Of a stretch of 64,000 nucleotides of DNA, positions 21,655 through 34,900 are shown one piece after another. This DNA is from Sipunculus nudus (taxonomy: Eukaryota; Annelida; Sipuncula; Golfingiida; Sipunculidae), in assembly GCA_026874595.1 (NCBI GenBank), contig CM049318.1, positions 47,162,456-47,226,455 on the forward strand. The letters are read 5' to 3'. A model generated the notes under the pieces. The model did no database searches, was not told the origin of the DNA, and saw only the letters and a list, made by a program, of their open reading frames with translations. Made by a program: the position numbers and the translations under genes. The stretch's first letter is position 1, and each line of letters starts with the position of its first letter.

Positions 21655-23267
21655 ATATGTTATTGTTACAAAGTACATGCATATGATGATTTAATATGCA
21701 CAAAAGCTAAGAACAAAAACGTGATATTTTACGCCGCTATAAATATTTGAATAACAAACTTATTTTATAAACATAAATGTCGTCTTTTAGTAACAATAAG
21801 ACCTTTCCCACACTTATTTCCCCAATGTGCAATTTAAATAAATATTTTTTTGGCGATGTTGTAAAAATGTATGGCCAGGAAATTCATGATTTTTAGTATA
21901 CGTTCATGGCGGAAGATAGTTTGAATAACACATCCATAAATAGTCATAAAGACATTAGCTCTGCGGTCATCTCGAAGCTACGTAGTCTTTCGACATATCA
22001 GCATTTTGCCTTTAGAGCACTAAAACAGTCCTTCGGCTTCTAAACCTGTAACCCCAGCCACTGGGCTACCTCCTATTCAATTCCCATTATCAAGTCTGTA
22101 AATAAAACATTGTAGAAATTTTGTTTCTATAAAGGAGGCTTTTATTTGTGTACTAATATCTAGATCTGCGATAGCCAAGCAATAACTGGAAGCCTCAACC
22201 AACCCCACCCTACACGAGGGACACAAATGAGCGATAATGGGGGTCGGCTATGGAGTATCTAACCTTGGGAATAAGGTCAAGGTCAAAATAAATATCAGGG
22301 CAAATCTTTGGCCTAGAATTAAAATTATGCCCACATGGCAGCTATTGAAAATCAGCCATTTTGGCGATATATCCCAAACAGAAAATGGCAGAATATTTTT
22401 GTAACTAAAATACATGTATACTTATAATCTTATTTATAATCTTAATTTCAGGATTTTGTTTCAATCAATAACACTGAATACCTACAGGTCTAGACTTAAT
22501 ATTATGGTTAATTCTTTGTTAATACAGATGAATATCTTACAATTGTTCCTATTGTCTTGTAACAATCTTGCTCATGAAAAGCTAGGATTAGATATGTGTG
22601 ACCAGTTACCATAGTTTCCAAATGTGATTCAGGTAAACAGGGTTTCCATCAAGGTGTTTCAGGGTTTCACATTAGATTTTAAATTACGAACAAAACCGTT
22701 GTTATTATGCATGGTGTCGGGTAAACTTAGTATAGGACTAGACAATGTATAGATTTCACGGTCAGTTCTTGACATATTAAAGAATTAGAATTTTCAACAA
22801 TGACGACCTCAATTTGTATATTAAACTTTTAAATACAAAATAAATCGTTGTAAATATAGTTTTATTTAAATCTTTGATCATGAACACCTAGGTCTAGACA
22901 TGCTGTTTGACAAATTTTCATGGTTAGTTCTGGAGATTATGAAGAAAGAATTTTCACCAACGGCTTCTCTGACTTGAATATTAAATTTTGAAATACGAAC
23001 TAAATTGCTATAAATATTGATTCATTTGAATCTTTGATCATGAATCCCTGGGTCTAGAAACAATAACTGACCAATTAACATGATTAGTTCTTTTTAGTTT
23101 TTCGTCTATGGCGTCATAATTTGCATATTACAGAAAGTGCTCTATGTCGTCGTGAAGACAACCAATCTCAAATGTATCGGTGGACCTTACAAGAAAAATA
23201 TAAGCTCGGCTTATAACGGGGTTCCGTGTCAGTAAGAAAATATATATGAAAACTAGGTTGTTTCTGA
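21655..23267. other. No gene recognised
   Basis: AT-rich sequence with 'ataaggtcaaggtcaaaat' near 22275 (the AGGTCA repeat style). At 22640-23100 there are two similar blocks ('aaatacaaaataaatcg', 'gatcatgaacacctaggtctagac') about 180 bp apart, again a degenerate tandem repeat. No coding signal was seen. Confidence 0.45.
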
Positions 23268-23610
23268 GAGCCATTGTGAGCCGACAATTTTATATAGAGC
23301 CACTGTGAGCCGGCGATCTTATATGAAGCCACTGTGAACCGGCGATCTTATATATATGAGGTTGACTTCTTTCGGAGAGCCACTGTGAGCCGACAATCTT
23401 ATATGGAGCCACTGTGAGCCGGCAATCTTACATGGAGCCACTGTGAACCGGCAATCTTATATAGAGCCACTGTGAGCCGGGGATCTTATATAGACCCACT
23501 GTGAGCCGGCGATCTTATTTACGAGGTTGACTTCTTTCTGAGAGCCAATGTGAGCCGGTAATCTTATATGGAGCCACTGTGAGCCGGCGATCTTAGATAG
23601 AGCCACTGGA
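23268..23610. repeat. 29-bp minisatellite
   Basis: About 11 copies of a 29-bp monomer with core 'gagccactgtgagccggcga' followed by 'tcttatata'. Two copies are interrupted by the same 'gaggttgacttctttc' insert (near 23357 and 23522), giving a higher-order period. The array ends in 'ggaataagatcgcc', an inverted piece of the monomer. Confidence 0.88.
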
Positions 23611-23740
23611 ATAAGTGGAATAAGATCGCCGTATAAAACGTTTCAGCCTTAGGTCCATATAAGTTCATGGTGGGCTTTATATGTAGTTGTTATAGTTATT
23701 AGCAGTGTGTCAGATTTAGCCGATCATCGTGGCCAGTTAG

Positions 23741-23957
23741 CAGTGGCATACCAAGCGTTTGTGCCGCCCGGGTTGGTCATAGAATTGCCGCCCCTCTCCA
23801 CAACATTTATAAAACTGGAAACATATGCCACAAATTTATGGTCAATTTCAGTGGCGTACCAAGCGTTTGTGCTGCCCGGGGCTGTCAAAGAATTTGCCGC
23901 CCCATTTTCATAAGACTATAAAACTGGAAACATATGCAAAAAATATATGGTCAGTTT
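23741..23957. repeat. Tandem duplication of about 109 bp
   Basis: Two adjacent units, starting 'cagtggcataccaagcg' and 'cagtggcgtaccaagcg', both run through 'actggaaacatatgc' to 'atggtca'. The moderately GC-rich open frame over it is repeat-derived. Confidence 0.85.
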
Positions 23958-25127
23958 TCTTCGTCAAGATGGTTTGTACACTGCACAATTTTATCATGTA
24001 ATTCCCTGAAGAAAAATGACCTCCTTAATTGCTTATAAATAAACGGAAAGATCTCTAGCTTTGATTTACTTTAAACAAGAATGTTTATGAAACAGTTATC
24101 GGGAAAATTAATCCATGACTGGAGAAATTATCATTATATTGCAGGTTTCACACAAAAAGTGGTAACGTATTTTTTGTGTACACACGATTAATTGAATTCA
24201 GAAACTGAACCAAAGTGAGCTCTTTGATTGATGTACAGTGGAAAGTTATATCATGAGCTATATGAGCTTAGCATATTAGTTTTGAAAAGTGAATAATGTG
24301 GATAAATCATGAAAAAGGTACGTTGGTTTAGTTATATTATCCTCAAAGTAAAATATCAAGACTACATCATATCAAAATATTTTTTTTCTGCGCTTCGCGC
24401 AATTTCATTTTAACATTAGTGATTTGTTCTGGTTTTCGCGCAGTTTTATTTTAGAACTAATTATTATCCAGTTATCATTAAAGTATCGTATTAAATTCCA
24501 GTTTATTGCTAAAACTTAGATGACATATCATTGTTGTTCATTGGAAATAGTTTACAAATTCCGGTAGATAAAAATTGGCGGTAGTTATAATGCACAAGCT
24601 GAATAAATAATATTATAACAGTACATGCAAGTATATTTTTTATTTAAGTTTTGACCTCTAGAAGTAGAAATATAATTGATAGGTAGAGGTCTATATTGAA
24701 CGTGTGGAACAACGGACGTTAATATATATTTTACTTACAACCTACTACCTTTATGATGAAATATGTCATGTACATACTCAGGTCTGGGTGAAAGACTGGG
24801 GTTATTTACTTAAAACAAATGGTCAGGTCATAATAACAACAGATTTAATCAGCGTTGGTTCATGCACAGATTTAGTGGCAATTCAGGTAGTCCTTCCGAT
24901 GTTCAGGATAGTGCAATAATTTGTATTTTAGCGTGGCTACTGGTATGACCATTAGGAATTACACAGGAGGCATTTAAGTTTCTTTAAAATATTATTAAGG
25001 TCTTTAAAATCGTAGGTCTTTTAAATATGAATGTATCTTCGTGAATTCATGCATGGATAGCCATTCATAATACAAAACATGGAAACTTGAATTCATTTGA
25101 CGGCGTTTTAACATTTTCCAAAAACGT
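23958..25127. other. No gene recognised
   Basis: AT-rich. The + strand frame at 24704-24919 shows no domain. A 'gcgcttcgcgc' palindrome lies near 24390. Confidence 0.4.
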
Positions 25128-25140
25128 GTACACCCGGTAA

Positions 25141-25799
25141 CAGGAACTCTCGGCCCCAGAGACACTCGGCCCGGAGACACTCGGCCCAAGCGACTCTCGG
25201 CCCCAGAGACAGTCGGCCCCTAAGCAATCGGACCTAGGTCAGACTGACGCATTATTTGCACTATATATTATCATTGTAAACAAAGCTGTATTCATACACA
25301 CCTGACCACATTTTGACATCTCCATCACATTGGTCTTAAAGACCATGTTGAACTCTGTTTACCAATGCTGAAAAGTGGCGCCTCATGTGACTCATTTAGG
25401 AACTATAAGCCTAGTTCTCTCCCTGTCTGAAGATGGCAGCACCTCCCAGAGCAAACTGTGGAAAAAGCACACCTCTCACTGCATCTCATGTCAAAATTTT
25501 ATCTCTGCAGAAAAAAACATTATCTTGGCATGATTAAAAAGCTAAAAACCTATGTTATAAAAAAAATAAACCACACAATAATGGCCCCCCTATTAATTTT
25601 AAGGTGACACACTTCAGCCCGGCCCTGTCATATTGCATTCAGTCCGGTGGACATACACAAAATGGGCCAAGTGCTCTAATTGTCGCTCACACCCCTAGCG
25701 ACACTCGGCCCCGAGGCCGACGGTCGGTCCAAGAGACACTCGGCCCACAGGTCCGATTCAATCCCCGGGAAACCCCTCGTTAACACAATTGTTCCCGTA
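25141..25799 (+). repeat. Left inverted-repeat arm, interrupted, with CTCGGCCC repeats
   Basis: A run of about 15-bp microrepeats (gagacactcggcccc) at 25141-25223 and again at 25692-25748, then 'acaggtccgattcaa' and 'cgggaaacccctcgttaac' to 25799. About 470 bp of unrelated sequence lies between the two halves. The right arm is contiguous, so the left arm was interrupted or expanded. Confidence 0.8.
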
Positions 25800-26696
25800 C
25801 TTATACCGAGTCGCCCGTGCACTGTGAAAGTCTGTTAGGAAAACGGATGCTTTTGTTATATTAGGGTATTTATAGGGTATATTAGTGGAGGGTTTATTGA
25901 GTCAAAAAAAGAGAATGTAGATAAGAGAGCATAGAAAATACTTTATTACATCCGTTTACAATTATTAAAAAATATTAAAATATAAGGCCCCTGATTATAA
26001 TTTAAAAAAAAACATTCAATCGTTGTATAGCGAAAATACACAAATCGATCCAATTAAAAAATACAATGTTTACTTTCATAATTGCAAACCTTAATATTCC
26101 ACATAACATAGAAATTTGCTCACTTATACAGAACTTAAACATATTTAAATAATTTTCAAAGAATCTCTTATAAATAGAAATATCACCGTATGAATTAAAT
26201 ATAACACAGAAATGCGTACCCTCTAATAGTTACGCTTACAGTTAATCACCGGAATGATAATATATACCTATATAACAACAAATTTAAAGTAACAAATATA
26301 CATATTTACATATTGACTTTAGACTTATACAAGGCCTATACAATAAACAACACTAGTTTACATTGAGTTCATTAAATACCAAGAGTAAGCCAAAATCTTA
26401 TGCTATAGTAAAGAGTAGGGACCAAAAGTTACCATGAAAGTTAATCACTATCTAGAACAAGAATATTTTGTACGAAATGAACCAAATAACACATTTACAA
26501 GTTACATGTATACATATATTTTACACTATATACAACAAATCATCTTAGATTACATGGTATTCCGGTTCTAAGGAAGAGGCAATGTAATTTTTCAAATGGT
26601 ATCCCAAAATGAACAGATCAAACTCTGGTAAAGTACGCGGTGCAACAAATGAACATCATTCAAGGGTATATAAAACAAGCAATGGATTCCCAATAG
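25800..26696. other. AT-rich interior, no gene
   Basis: No open frame of note. The sequence is rich in 'tataca' and 'aaca' low-complexity tracts. No domain was seen. Confidence 0.5.
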
Positions 26697-27610
26697 CATA
26701 AACTAGGGATTTAAGGTAGCGTCAATTCAGCATAAACTAGGGATTTAAGGTAATGTCAATCCAACATAAACTAGGTCTTTCATGTAACGTCAACCCAACA
26801 TAAACTATAGGGAATTTTGGTAACGTAATCCCAACATAAACAAAGGATTTAAGGTAACGTAAATAAAACATAAACTTTGGATTTTAGGTAACTTTATTCA
26901 AACATAAACTCAGAATTTCAGGCAACCTAAACATTTGTGTACATTTGCAGTTTACGGTAATGTAAACTCAACTTCCACTTGAAGTATCAGGTGACGTAAA
27001 CTCGACGTAATTTGCAGATTTAGAATAAATAAACAAAGCATAAACATGAATTATAAGAGGAGGTTAACTTAACGAATGATCAACGTTTTCGATGGAGTAA
27101 ACCTTAAATAAACTTTCAATTGAAGGTAATTTAAACCCAGCATAAAGTTGCAGTTGATATAGTTTCATAAACTGCTGTAAACTTAGCATTTAATGCAACG
27201 TAAACCGTTCGTTAAATTGGAATTTAATGTAACGTAAACCCAACGTAAATATGACGTAAACCAAAAGTAATTATGATTTTAATGTGAGGTAAACCCAGTG
27301 TAAACTTGGAATTTAAGATAACGTAAACTCAGAGAAAACTTCGAAACGTAGGTGACGTAAACTAGAAGTGTAATTGGTGTTTAAGGTGACGTTAACCCGA
27401 AGTATAGTTTTAGTTTAACTTGACTTCAACACATAATAAACTTAGACTATATTATTAAGTATATCAAGCGTAAAATTAAACTTAAACTCAACGTAAAATT
27501 GAAGTTTATATGGTACGGCAAACTCAACGTAAACTTAGAGTTTCAGTTAACGTAAACGCAAGGTAAATTAAACGTAAACAAGGCGTAAACTTGAAGATTC
27601 GGGTATAGTA
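26697..27610. repeat. Degenerate tandem repeat of about 34 bp
   Basis: Units such as 'cataaactagggatttaagg' followed by 'taatgtcaatccaa' recur about 25 times, strict at 26697-26800 and increasingly diverged to about 27610, with 'gtaacgtaaacccaa' as the most stable box. Because of TAA/TAG it is closed in most frames. Confidence 0.8.
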
Positions 27611-28236
27611 AACGCAAAGTATATTTGTATGCATGTATATACATATCTAAGCTGATGTACATTGGGCTTAACCAGTATTAAGTTCGTCTGTTTAATTATA
27701 ATTTAATACTCATTAACTTTAAATGAACAAGGATTTTAAATAAATCCGACGTAAATCTTTTCGTTAATCTCTCAGAAAGGTATAATAAATAGGAAATTTA
27801 ATAAATAAAATATTGGAGTATATTGGGAGTTTCAGGTAAAGTAAAGGTTACTGAAATCATGTTTATATCGCTCTGTTTAATGTTTATTAAGCCCAAAACA
27901 GACTAAAGCGCACGTCACGACACGCGTCCGATTGGATGGTATTAACCAAGCACCTATTGTATTTTATTATATCTTTTTTAAAATAGTAATTTTGATAATA
28001 TGCATTGGATATATTGTATACAAATAGGCCTTTGTATCTGTTTGTGAACAAATATGTTCTAAATATGACAGAACTCAGTCACTATTCTTAACGATATTTA
28101 TATATTTTTGAGTTACTTTGTTGCATGTTTTCTATTTAGATACAAATCAGTAATTAAAGTACAATGCATTATAACAAACGTTTCATCTGCAGTTGTATAT
28201 AGAATGCGAGTGCTTTGGAAGAAAACCATCTCTTTT
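27611..28236. other. AT-rich, no gene recognised
   Basis: No supported feature. The sequence separates the 34-bp array from the nested CACT-ended element. Confidence 0.4.
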
Positions 28237-31218
28237 CACTCTTAGCAATCACCGTAAAATTTACGCTATTGTACCGGCAGCTGAGGCTTCCATCCTTTTA
28301 CTGTAAATTTTTTACAGTCATGACTGTAATTTTTTACAGTATGACCGTAAATTTCACAGCCGTGGCCGTAAATTTTACAGTCATGACTGTCAAATTCACA
28401 GCTTTTGCTGTATTTATATAGGGTTACTTACTATAATAATACTTCTAAAATTTACAAAGCAAAATAAATGTTTGTATTTAATTTTTTATTTTAAGTATTT
28501 TTATTGTACTTAATCACCATATCAACTTTTCTTGAAATGAAATATGCACGTGGAAAGAAATTTTTCTTGAGCAAGGGCAGACTTAATTTTAAAAGCATGG
28601 GGATCAAGATCTTCTATGTTTAACACTCTACTCCTGGACAACACATACCTACGCACACGAACACACACTCGCAAAAATATACACACATACATATTACAAA
28701 CAGTAAAAAAATAAAGTGTGAAAGGCATTTCACTTTAACAATGATTTATTTCTTCACCATTAACCAATACATTAAATTGTGAAACAAAATTTGCATATAT
28801 CAGCAAACAAATGAACTGATTGCTTTATGCAGCTGGATGAACATACATGCAGTGTGTATAAAAAAATAATATATAACTACCATGCGTATACTTTGCTCCT
28901 CATGCAAGTAGTTACCTTCTGGTAATTTTCTGCTCAGTATGCAGATTGCTGACTATTTAATCAAACAACCAACTTACATTCATATTGAAATACTCGATGG
29001 AATGCACTACAGCATTACTGATACAAAAGTAAAAAGTAACACACTCAATTCAACAGGTAGATGTCACATGCACATGTTATACTTGTAGATTTAATGACCT
29101 TATAAGACTGCAGAAAAATGTGGTAAAAACCTGGTTAAAAATTATGCTCACCTCTAAAAAACCGCTCAAAGAAAGCAATTTATCCATTCATATCAAGTGG
29201 GTATATCAACAATTTACATAAGACCAGGAACAAAATACAATACCTGCGCACAACAATGCATAATCATATATCGACATAAATATAAAATAGCGAAATGAAC
29301 ACAAACCTGGCCTTGTCATACAAGCCTAATATCACTGGAATATATCTTTAAATTAAAGAGACAGTCCTACATCCTTTCCTGTCACATTCCCTGAGAAACA
29401 AATGAACCTCGTTGGAATTAAGTTGCAGGATATCAGGTTTTTATGCTGATGGGGGGGGGGGGGGATGAGATCAAGGATGTTCACCAAAAAGTTGTCATTA
29501 CTAAAAACAAGAGATGTACTTAAAGTTTTTTCACTGCTGTCTTATGAAGGGGGGGGGGGGGGGGTTAAAACCATACTGGTTTAATATTTAATACAGTTAA
29601 GGTGTATACGTGACCCATATACATAAAAAAAATAGAAACATCCTAGAAGCTGCAATCGAACTAGAACTATGATTAACTATTTTGAATCTTCACTAAACCA
29701 TTTGCTCATGGGCACAGCCATACTGGGCATCATCTGACATGGTAATGGCTGTCACACAAGGGGGCAGGGACGGCCAGCCATGTCTTCTGAAAGATCCTGA
29801 AAAAAATCATACACAAAGTATCTGTACTCAAAATAAATTGTTTGAAATCTAAGGAATAGTCCCTTTCGGCAATTCTAGGCATTAGTTTCCAAATTATATT
29901 TATCAATTACAAACAAAATTTCAGATGTCTGTATATCATAAGGATATACAAACGTATACTGAAAATATTCATAAATTTTACCTGTTTTTAGTAAGCCAGA
30001 CCTATAATCAACTTTTTTTTTTATTATTTTAGATAATTGGTAAAATATTATTCTCTTTTTCCTTTATAATTTTCATCATTATATGAATTATAAAATTGAT
30101 GGAATTATGATATATTGATACATATTCAGGAACAGACAGTAGCAGTGATATATGTTGAGATCAGATTTAAATACTAATTACCAAAGTTGGTTGTTTATTA
30201 CTGATTATTTCAGGCTAATAACATTCATTATTACTGTTCAATCTGACACACTAATCATACGTGGTCATCGTGGCTGGTACAGACGGTGAGCTGTTTTCTA
30301 GGCCTGAAGCTCCCAATCGGCACCTCAGTCGTACACGGAATGCATATTTCTGGCCGTTGACGTGTAATATAGGTGCACTGCCTGCCCTGTAAATGTAAAA
30401 AGTAAAAATGTACATAAATACAGTATTCAATAGCATAAATAAAATATATATTGTGATAAACACCAACATGAGGAACAATAAATTAATTGAACTGGTTTAC
30501 AATTATACTCTGCTTAAGTTATATACACGTCACCAACCATCGATCTCGTAAACCCCTCGTTTAATTGTATACTGTATGGACTCGTTGACCGTTCATAAAA
30601 CTTGTGCCTCACATGAATAGCTTTCGGTTTGAAAAACAATCAAGCTGTTCTGTATCATTGAATATTGATAGATCAGAAAATTGTACATGTAAGCCTATTC
30701 TGATGTACATTTATTTCAAATACACAGAGACCGTTTTGTACCATAACAAAGAACATAAGCCCGATCAACCTGATCGGTTTCGTCGGTGGTGTTATCACCG
30801 AATAGGGCTTTCTTGGAAGTCTAATGAATATTGGGGCTTGATAGTTGGATTTAATTGTAAATATACAAATTATATCTAAAAGTTACCTATGAATTGCCTT
30901 CAAATTTCCCGCAAAATAGCTGGCTGCTGATGTGATTCGCTGTCACCTTGCTGGTAACATGGCTGCTCCAAGGGCTACACGTGTCTGGATACCCGGATGC
31001 AACACAAAGAAAGGACGCGCTCGGCTGGATTTGCGCGGGTAATTAGACTGATAAGCCAGGAACAGGCAATGACTTTTACAGTGGTGGCCGTAATCTCACG
31101 GCGGTTTACTGTAGAAGCTCTCGTTTACAGTAATGTGCTGGATAACTTGAAAATTACGGTAGCACTGTATTTTAATTCGGGAATATGACCGTAAATTTTA
31201 CAGTGATTGCTAAGAGTG
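28237..31218. mobile_element. 3-kb DNA transposon-like element with CACT...AGTG inverted ends
   Basis: The left end 'cactcttagcaatcaccgta' (28237) and the right end, complementary to 'cactcttagcaatcactgta' (31218), form inverted repeats of about 28 bp with two or three mismatches. Both ends carry subterminal repeats of 'ttttacag...ctgtaaa' and 'gaccgtaaatt' type, including the palindrome ACAGTCATGACTGT at 28315-28328 and again near 28378, which is typical of transposase-binding regions in CACT-ended (CMC-type) elements. The interior contains G14 and G16 tracts but no transposase frame, so it is non-autonomous. A clear target duplication is not visible. Confidence 0.7.
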
Positions 31219-31510
31219 TAGTTAGATCATCATCAGGAATCCCCACGCGGCAAGCGCGCGTCACGCGTCAAAAATCGCTCCAGCAGTCTGTTTTTGCAAC
31301 TTTTATAAAGAATACTTCAGCGTAATAAACAAAAATAAACACTGATTTTATTTGAATCCTATCGTTTAATGTAAATATATATGTATGGTCTTTATCACTG
31401 CGGAGCGATGGTAGAACATTATTCATTCAGTCAGCTATATGAATTTTAAATAATATATTTATATGAATTAAAATATCTATCTATACATATACACACAAAT
31501 ATATACATGC

Positions 31511-31549
<39 letters not shown>

Positions 31550-31838
31550 CACACACACACATATATATAATAATAATAATAATGATATATCATTATTTGG
31601 GCTATCATTGAAATATGCTTTTAATTGTTTCAGAGTTATGCACGGTTTCACTCGGTTTCATTATCTGTATCTATATATATTTTTTTTGTAAAGTTTGTGG
31701 GTTACCTAATATTTTTATTCATAGAAAATTCAGGTTTGTTGCTTTTTTACATACAAGTACCGGTATATTTATACGAACAATCCCCTACTCCATGCATGTC
31801 GAGTGGATCTTAATTGAAGGGATAACCAGCCTGATATC
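31219..31838. other. No gene; microsatellite cluster
   Basis: A (TA)n tract at about 31516-31543, (AC)n at about 31548-31560 and (AAT)n at about 31568-31582. The short open frame near 31615-31977 runs into the right inverted arm and is not a gene. Confidence 0.6.
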
Positions 31839-31955
31839 TACGGGAACAATTGTGTTAACGAGGGGTTTCCCGGGGCTTGAATCGGACCTGTGGGCCGAGA
31901 GTCGCTTGGGCCGAGGGTCTCCGGGCCGAGTGTCTCTGGGGCCGAGAGTTCCTGT
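31839..31955 (-). repeat. Right inverted-repeat arm with CTCGGCCC repeats
   Basis: The reverse complement matches the outer and inner ends of 25141-25799 nearly base for base: 'caggaactctcgg', then CTCGGCCC repeats, then 'acaggtccgattcaag', then 'cgttaacacaattgttcccg'. It is contiguous and about 117 bp long. Confidence 0.88.
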
Positions 31956-31967
31956 ATTCGTACACCC

Positions 31968-34900
31968 ACTGCCCTAACACCCTTCCCTTCGAGGCCAGTT
32001 TATCTAACTCTTTAGGCAGGGTTTATCTCTGCTTAATGGCCACCTAGAAATGTCTGCCAGTAAACGGCCTTGATATAAACACTAATATGACTGGTCAGAA
32101 TCCGGATGATATTCTGACGTTAAAAGACCACTGATGTCTTTATTCTTTCCTCCAAAAGCTACGTAAAAGGACTATACGCGAGTTATTTGATTGGTTCTAT
32201 TGTCCAATCAATACTGCATGGAATACCTGAAATTGGGCCAGAAGGATAAGCCCTCTTATATATCAAATTAGAGACACGTTAGGTATATGTAAATGGAACT
32301 TTGTCATGGTTTGGGAAACATAACCAAAATCACAAATCCAAACTGAAAAAAGCTAGATGTGTACAAAAGAATTTGGACCTTTCTGCTGAACTCATGCTGC
32401 AACTCAGTAGTATACAAATTCACCAAAATGCTGCCCCCCGGCCCTAAATGTGCCGCCCAGGGCTCTAGCTGCCGCCCCCCGCTAGGTTCCGCCACTGCCA
32501 GCGGGCCACTCGTTAAAACATCTCTCGTATCGTGCAGCACTGATGTCACACCGGCTAAGATGTGAACGTTCAGGTTCTTTTAATAGTCAAACAAATTGGC
32601 TGAACTTATACATATGTGAGCTCCAATAAAAAAGGAACAAGACCTGTGTTAACAAAACAATATATATTAAAATATGTTACTTGCATTCTCTGGAGATGCG
32701 CTCCCTTTACACCAATATTGAATGTTATCACATAAATACACTTGACGGCAAAGCACTTTTAACCACATGTCTATCGCGCACTCACGTATCACCGGGTTGT
32801 AACACTGTCCTGTATTCACGAATTTTTTATAATCCGCAATATCTCGCTGTGTATACACGTTACACAGTCCACATACCGCGCACAGACTATTCTTTCTGAG
32901 CGTTGAATCGCAGTCTCTCACAGGTGATATCCCCTTGAATCTTCCAGAACTGGTACCAGAATAAGCTTCCACACTGCAATATCCTGTACCTCTACAGGCG
33001 CGTAAATATAAAGTCCTCGGTCTGTTCCTGGAAGCACTCACAACAAGTATCACCCCGCCATATTACCAGCCCATCGGCAAAATGCGTTATTTGCTCTGAA
33101 GTCCCTTACAGAGAAATCACTCGTGGCTTCCTCAGACATCGACTAACTACGTTCGTAGACACCACATCTCAGCTGTCTCCACAGTAACATATGCAGACCT
33201 ACTTCCGGAAAATGCTTGCTAACGTCACAACTCTAGATCGTCCTCCCGGCCAGTTATGACTCCAGATTATGCCCACCGTCAATCACCGCGCGAATATTAA
33301 TAAGGAAACGCCTCTAGGAACAAAGTGTGAGAAAACCTAACTTACACAGGTCCACTTCCTTTGAAATCTACCACAAACGGTAATTATCGCCAAAACAGAG
33401 GCGGCTCCGTCTAAATTAAACCACTCTGAAATTAACATGAAACGAGACACCCGTGACCTTTAACCAGCTAACTCACGCAATTTTCTAAACATGAAACTCC
33501 ATATTAATGCACAATAAATTATCAATACAATCATCTGACTTTCAACTGAAACTGATTATATTAATCTTGTCCCCGTATTTGCCTGCTGTTTCTTTTTGCG
33601 CAAGCTTTTTCAAATTTCGATTTATTGAACAATGAAACAGCTGGAAATTTAGCTTTCTTCAACTGTTTGCTAAATCTTGATTGCAAATGAAACATTATGT
33701 CTGAACAAATATCCTGAATTCCATCAATCACCAAATAGCAAGAAATCAGATCAAGGGAGCGAAGCAGCTTTATGTCACGTTTATATATTTTATATTTATG
33801 TTGGGGTCTCTATTTCTTGGTGGGACGGGAAACTTAATTTTTGTCTAATATTTTTGTTGTCTACAGAAAGGCGAAATTTATTCTTCAAGGCGTTCTGCCG
33901 GGGTCGGCTAATGATCTCCGAGTAAAGAGCCAAATCTTAATTCTCTGAAGAGCATTTACAGCCGACCAGAAGACAAGTGCGCCTTGATTTTCCTTTGATG
34001 CTTTCGTCAGCAGGGATCCATCTCTTTCCGGTGTATGTATCATTAGGCGTTGCCAATGAGGGACCAGCAGAGTAGACAAGATGACTAAATCGAATCAGTA
34101 GTGTTGTGTAAGGCTCTGATCACTAAGCTCCATGGACAGGCGTACTGTACCCTAAACGATCAGCTACAGCCATTGATTACAGCCTCTAGCAGCATCTATG
34201 AGCGACCACAAAACCAGGATGCCCCAGCTTTACACTGCACCGCTCCCATGCACTTAGAGAGTGAGGTCCACTGTCCCTCCCGCCCTAAACTAGCGAGTTC
34301 CCGGTAGAAGCCCGCGGCCTACAAGTATCGACACTTGGCGTATGTCTGGGTCTGCTACCAGGAAGAAGTTCACGCTGCTCAAAACAACAGACCGTTATCT
34401 TTATTACCTAGTGTGTCTGCGACTGCCATCAAAATGTCACCTGGCTGAGCCTTGTATTTTATTCAAGTGCCACGCCGTGAAAACAGGGGTAAACGTGGTA
34501 GAGAGTAAAATGACAGGATCATCGGTCATGTTTGGTGGTCCTGACCAATGTATTCCGTTCATTTTGTGAGGGACTGTAAATGGAGAATGTTTGACAATCA
34601 GAAGGCGTTTTACAGTATTTCTTGGATAATTATCATTGAAGAAAAGAAAATGTGTGTCAGCAGTTTCCGGTATACACATGTCGGTTTATTTTAACGACAA
34701 AAGAATTATTACCATTTAGAACATTTGAACCAATATGCTGCATGCTCATCTCGGTACAACTTTTACAAGTATAACCAGCTCCAAGGAAAGCACGAGGACA
34801 GATGCACAATGACATGGCGGATGTAAGTTTGTTGTGATTTATTGATGGATTGAGCGTCAATTTGAGTGGACGGTAAATGGCTCACAGCCCTGCTCCCGAC

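Larger units (their letters stand above)
25128..31967. mobile_element. Candidate 6.8-kb terminal-inverted-repeat element, non-autonomous
   Basis: The two ends carry the same sequence in inverted orientation: 'caggaactctcggccccaga...' from 25141 and its complement ending 'gccgagagttcctg' at 31954. The outer flanks both contain GTACACCC in direct orientation (25128-25135 and 31960-31967), a possible 8-bp target duplication of hAT type. The inside is AT-rich, has no transposase-like open frame, and holds a 34-bp array and a nested CACT-ended element. Alternatively, two unrelated short elements inserted in opposite orientation. Confidence 0.5.

Noticed and set aside
32667-33053. Cys-rich 128-codon frame on the - strand
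   Set aside because: No recognisable domain, signal peptide or splice structure; one isolated frame in a GC-moderate region is not enough.
34805-34835. Possible small exon 'atgacatggcggat|gtaagt' upstream of the receptor
   Set aside because: A donor-like site alone, without coding context or a matching acceptor, cannot support an exon.
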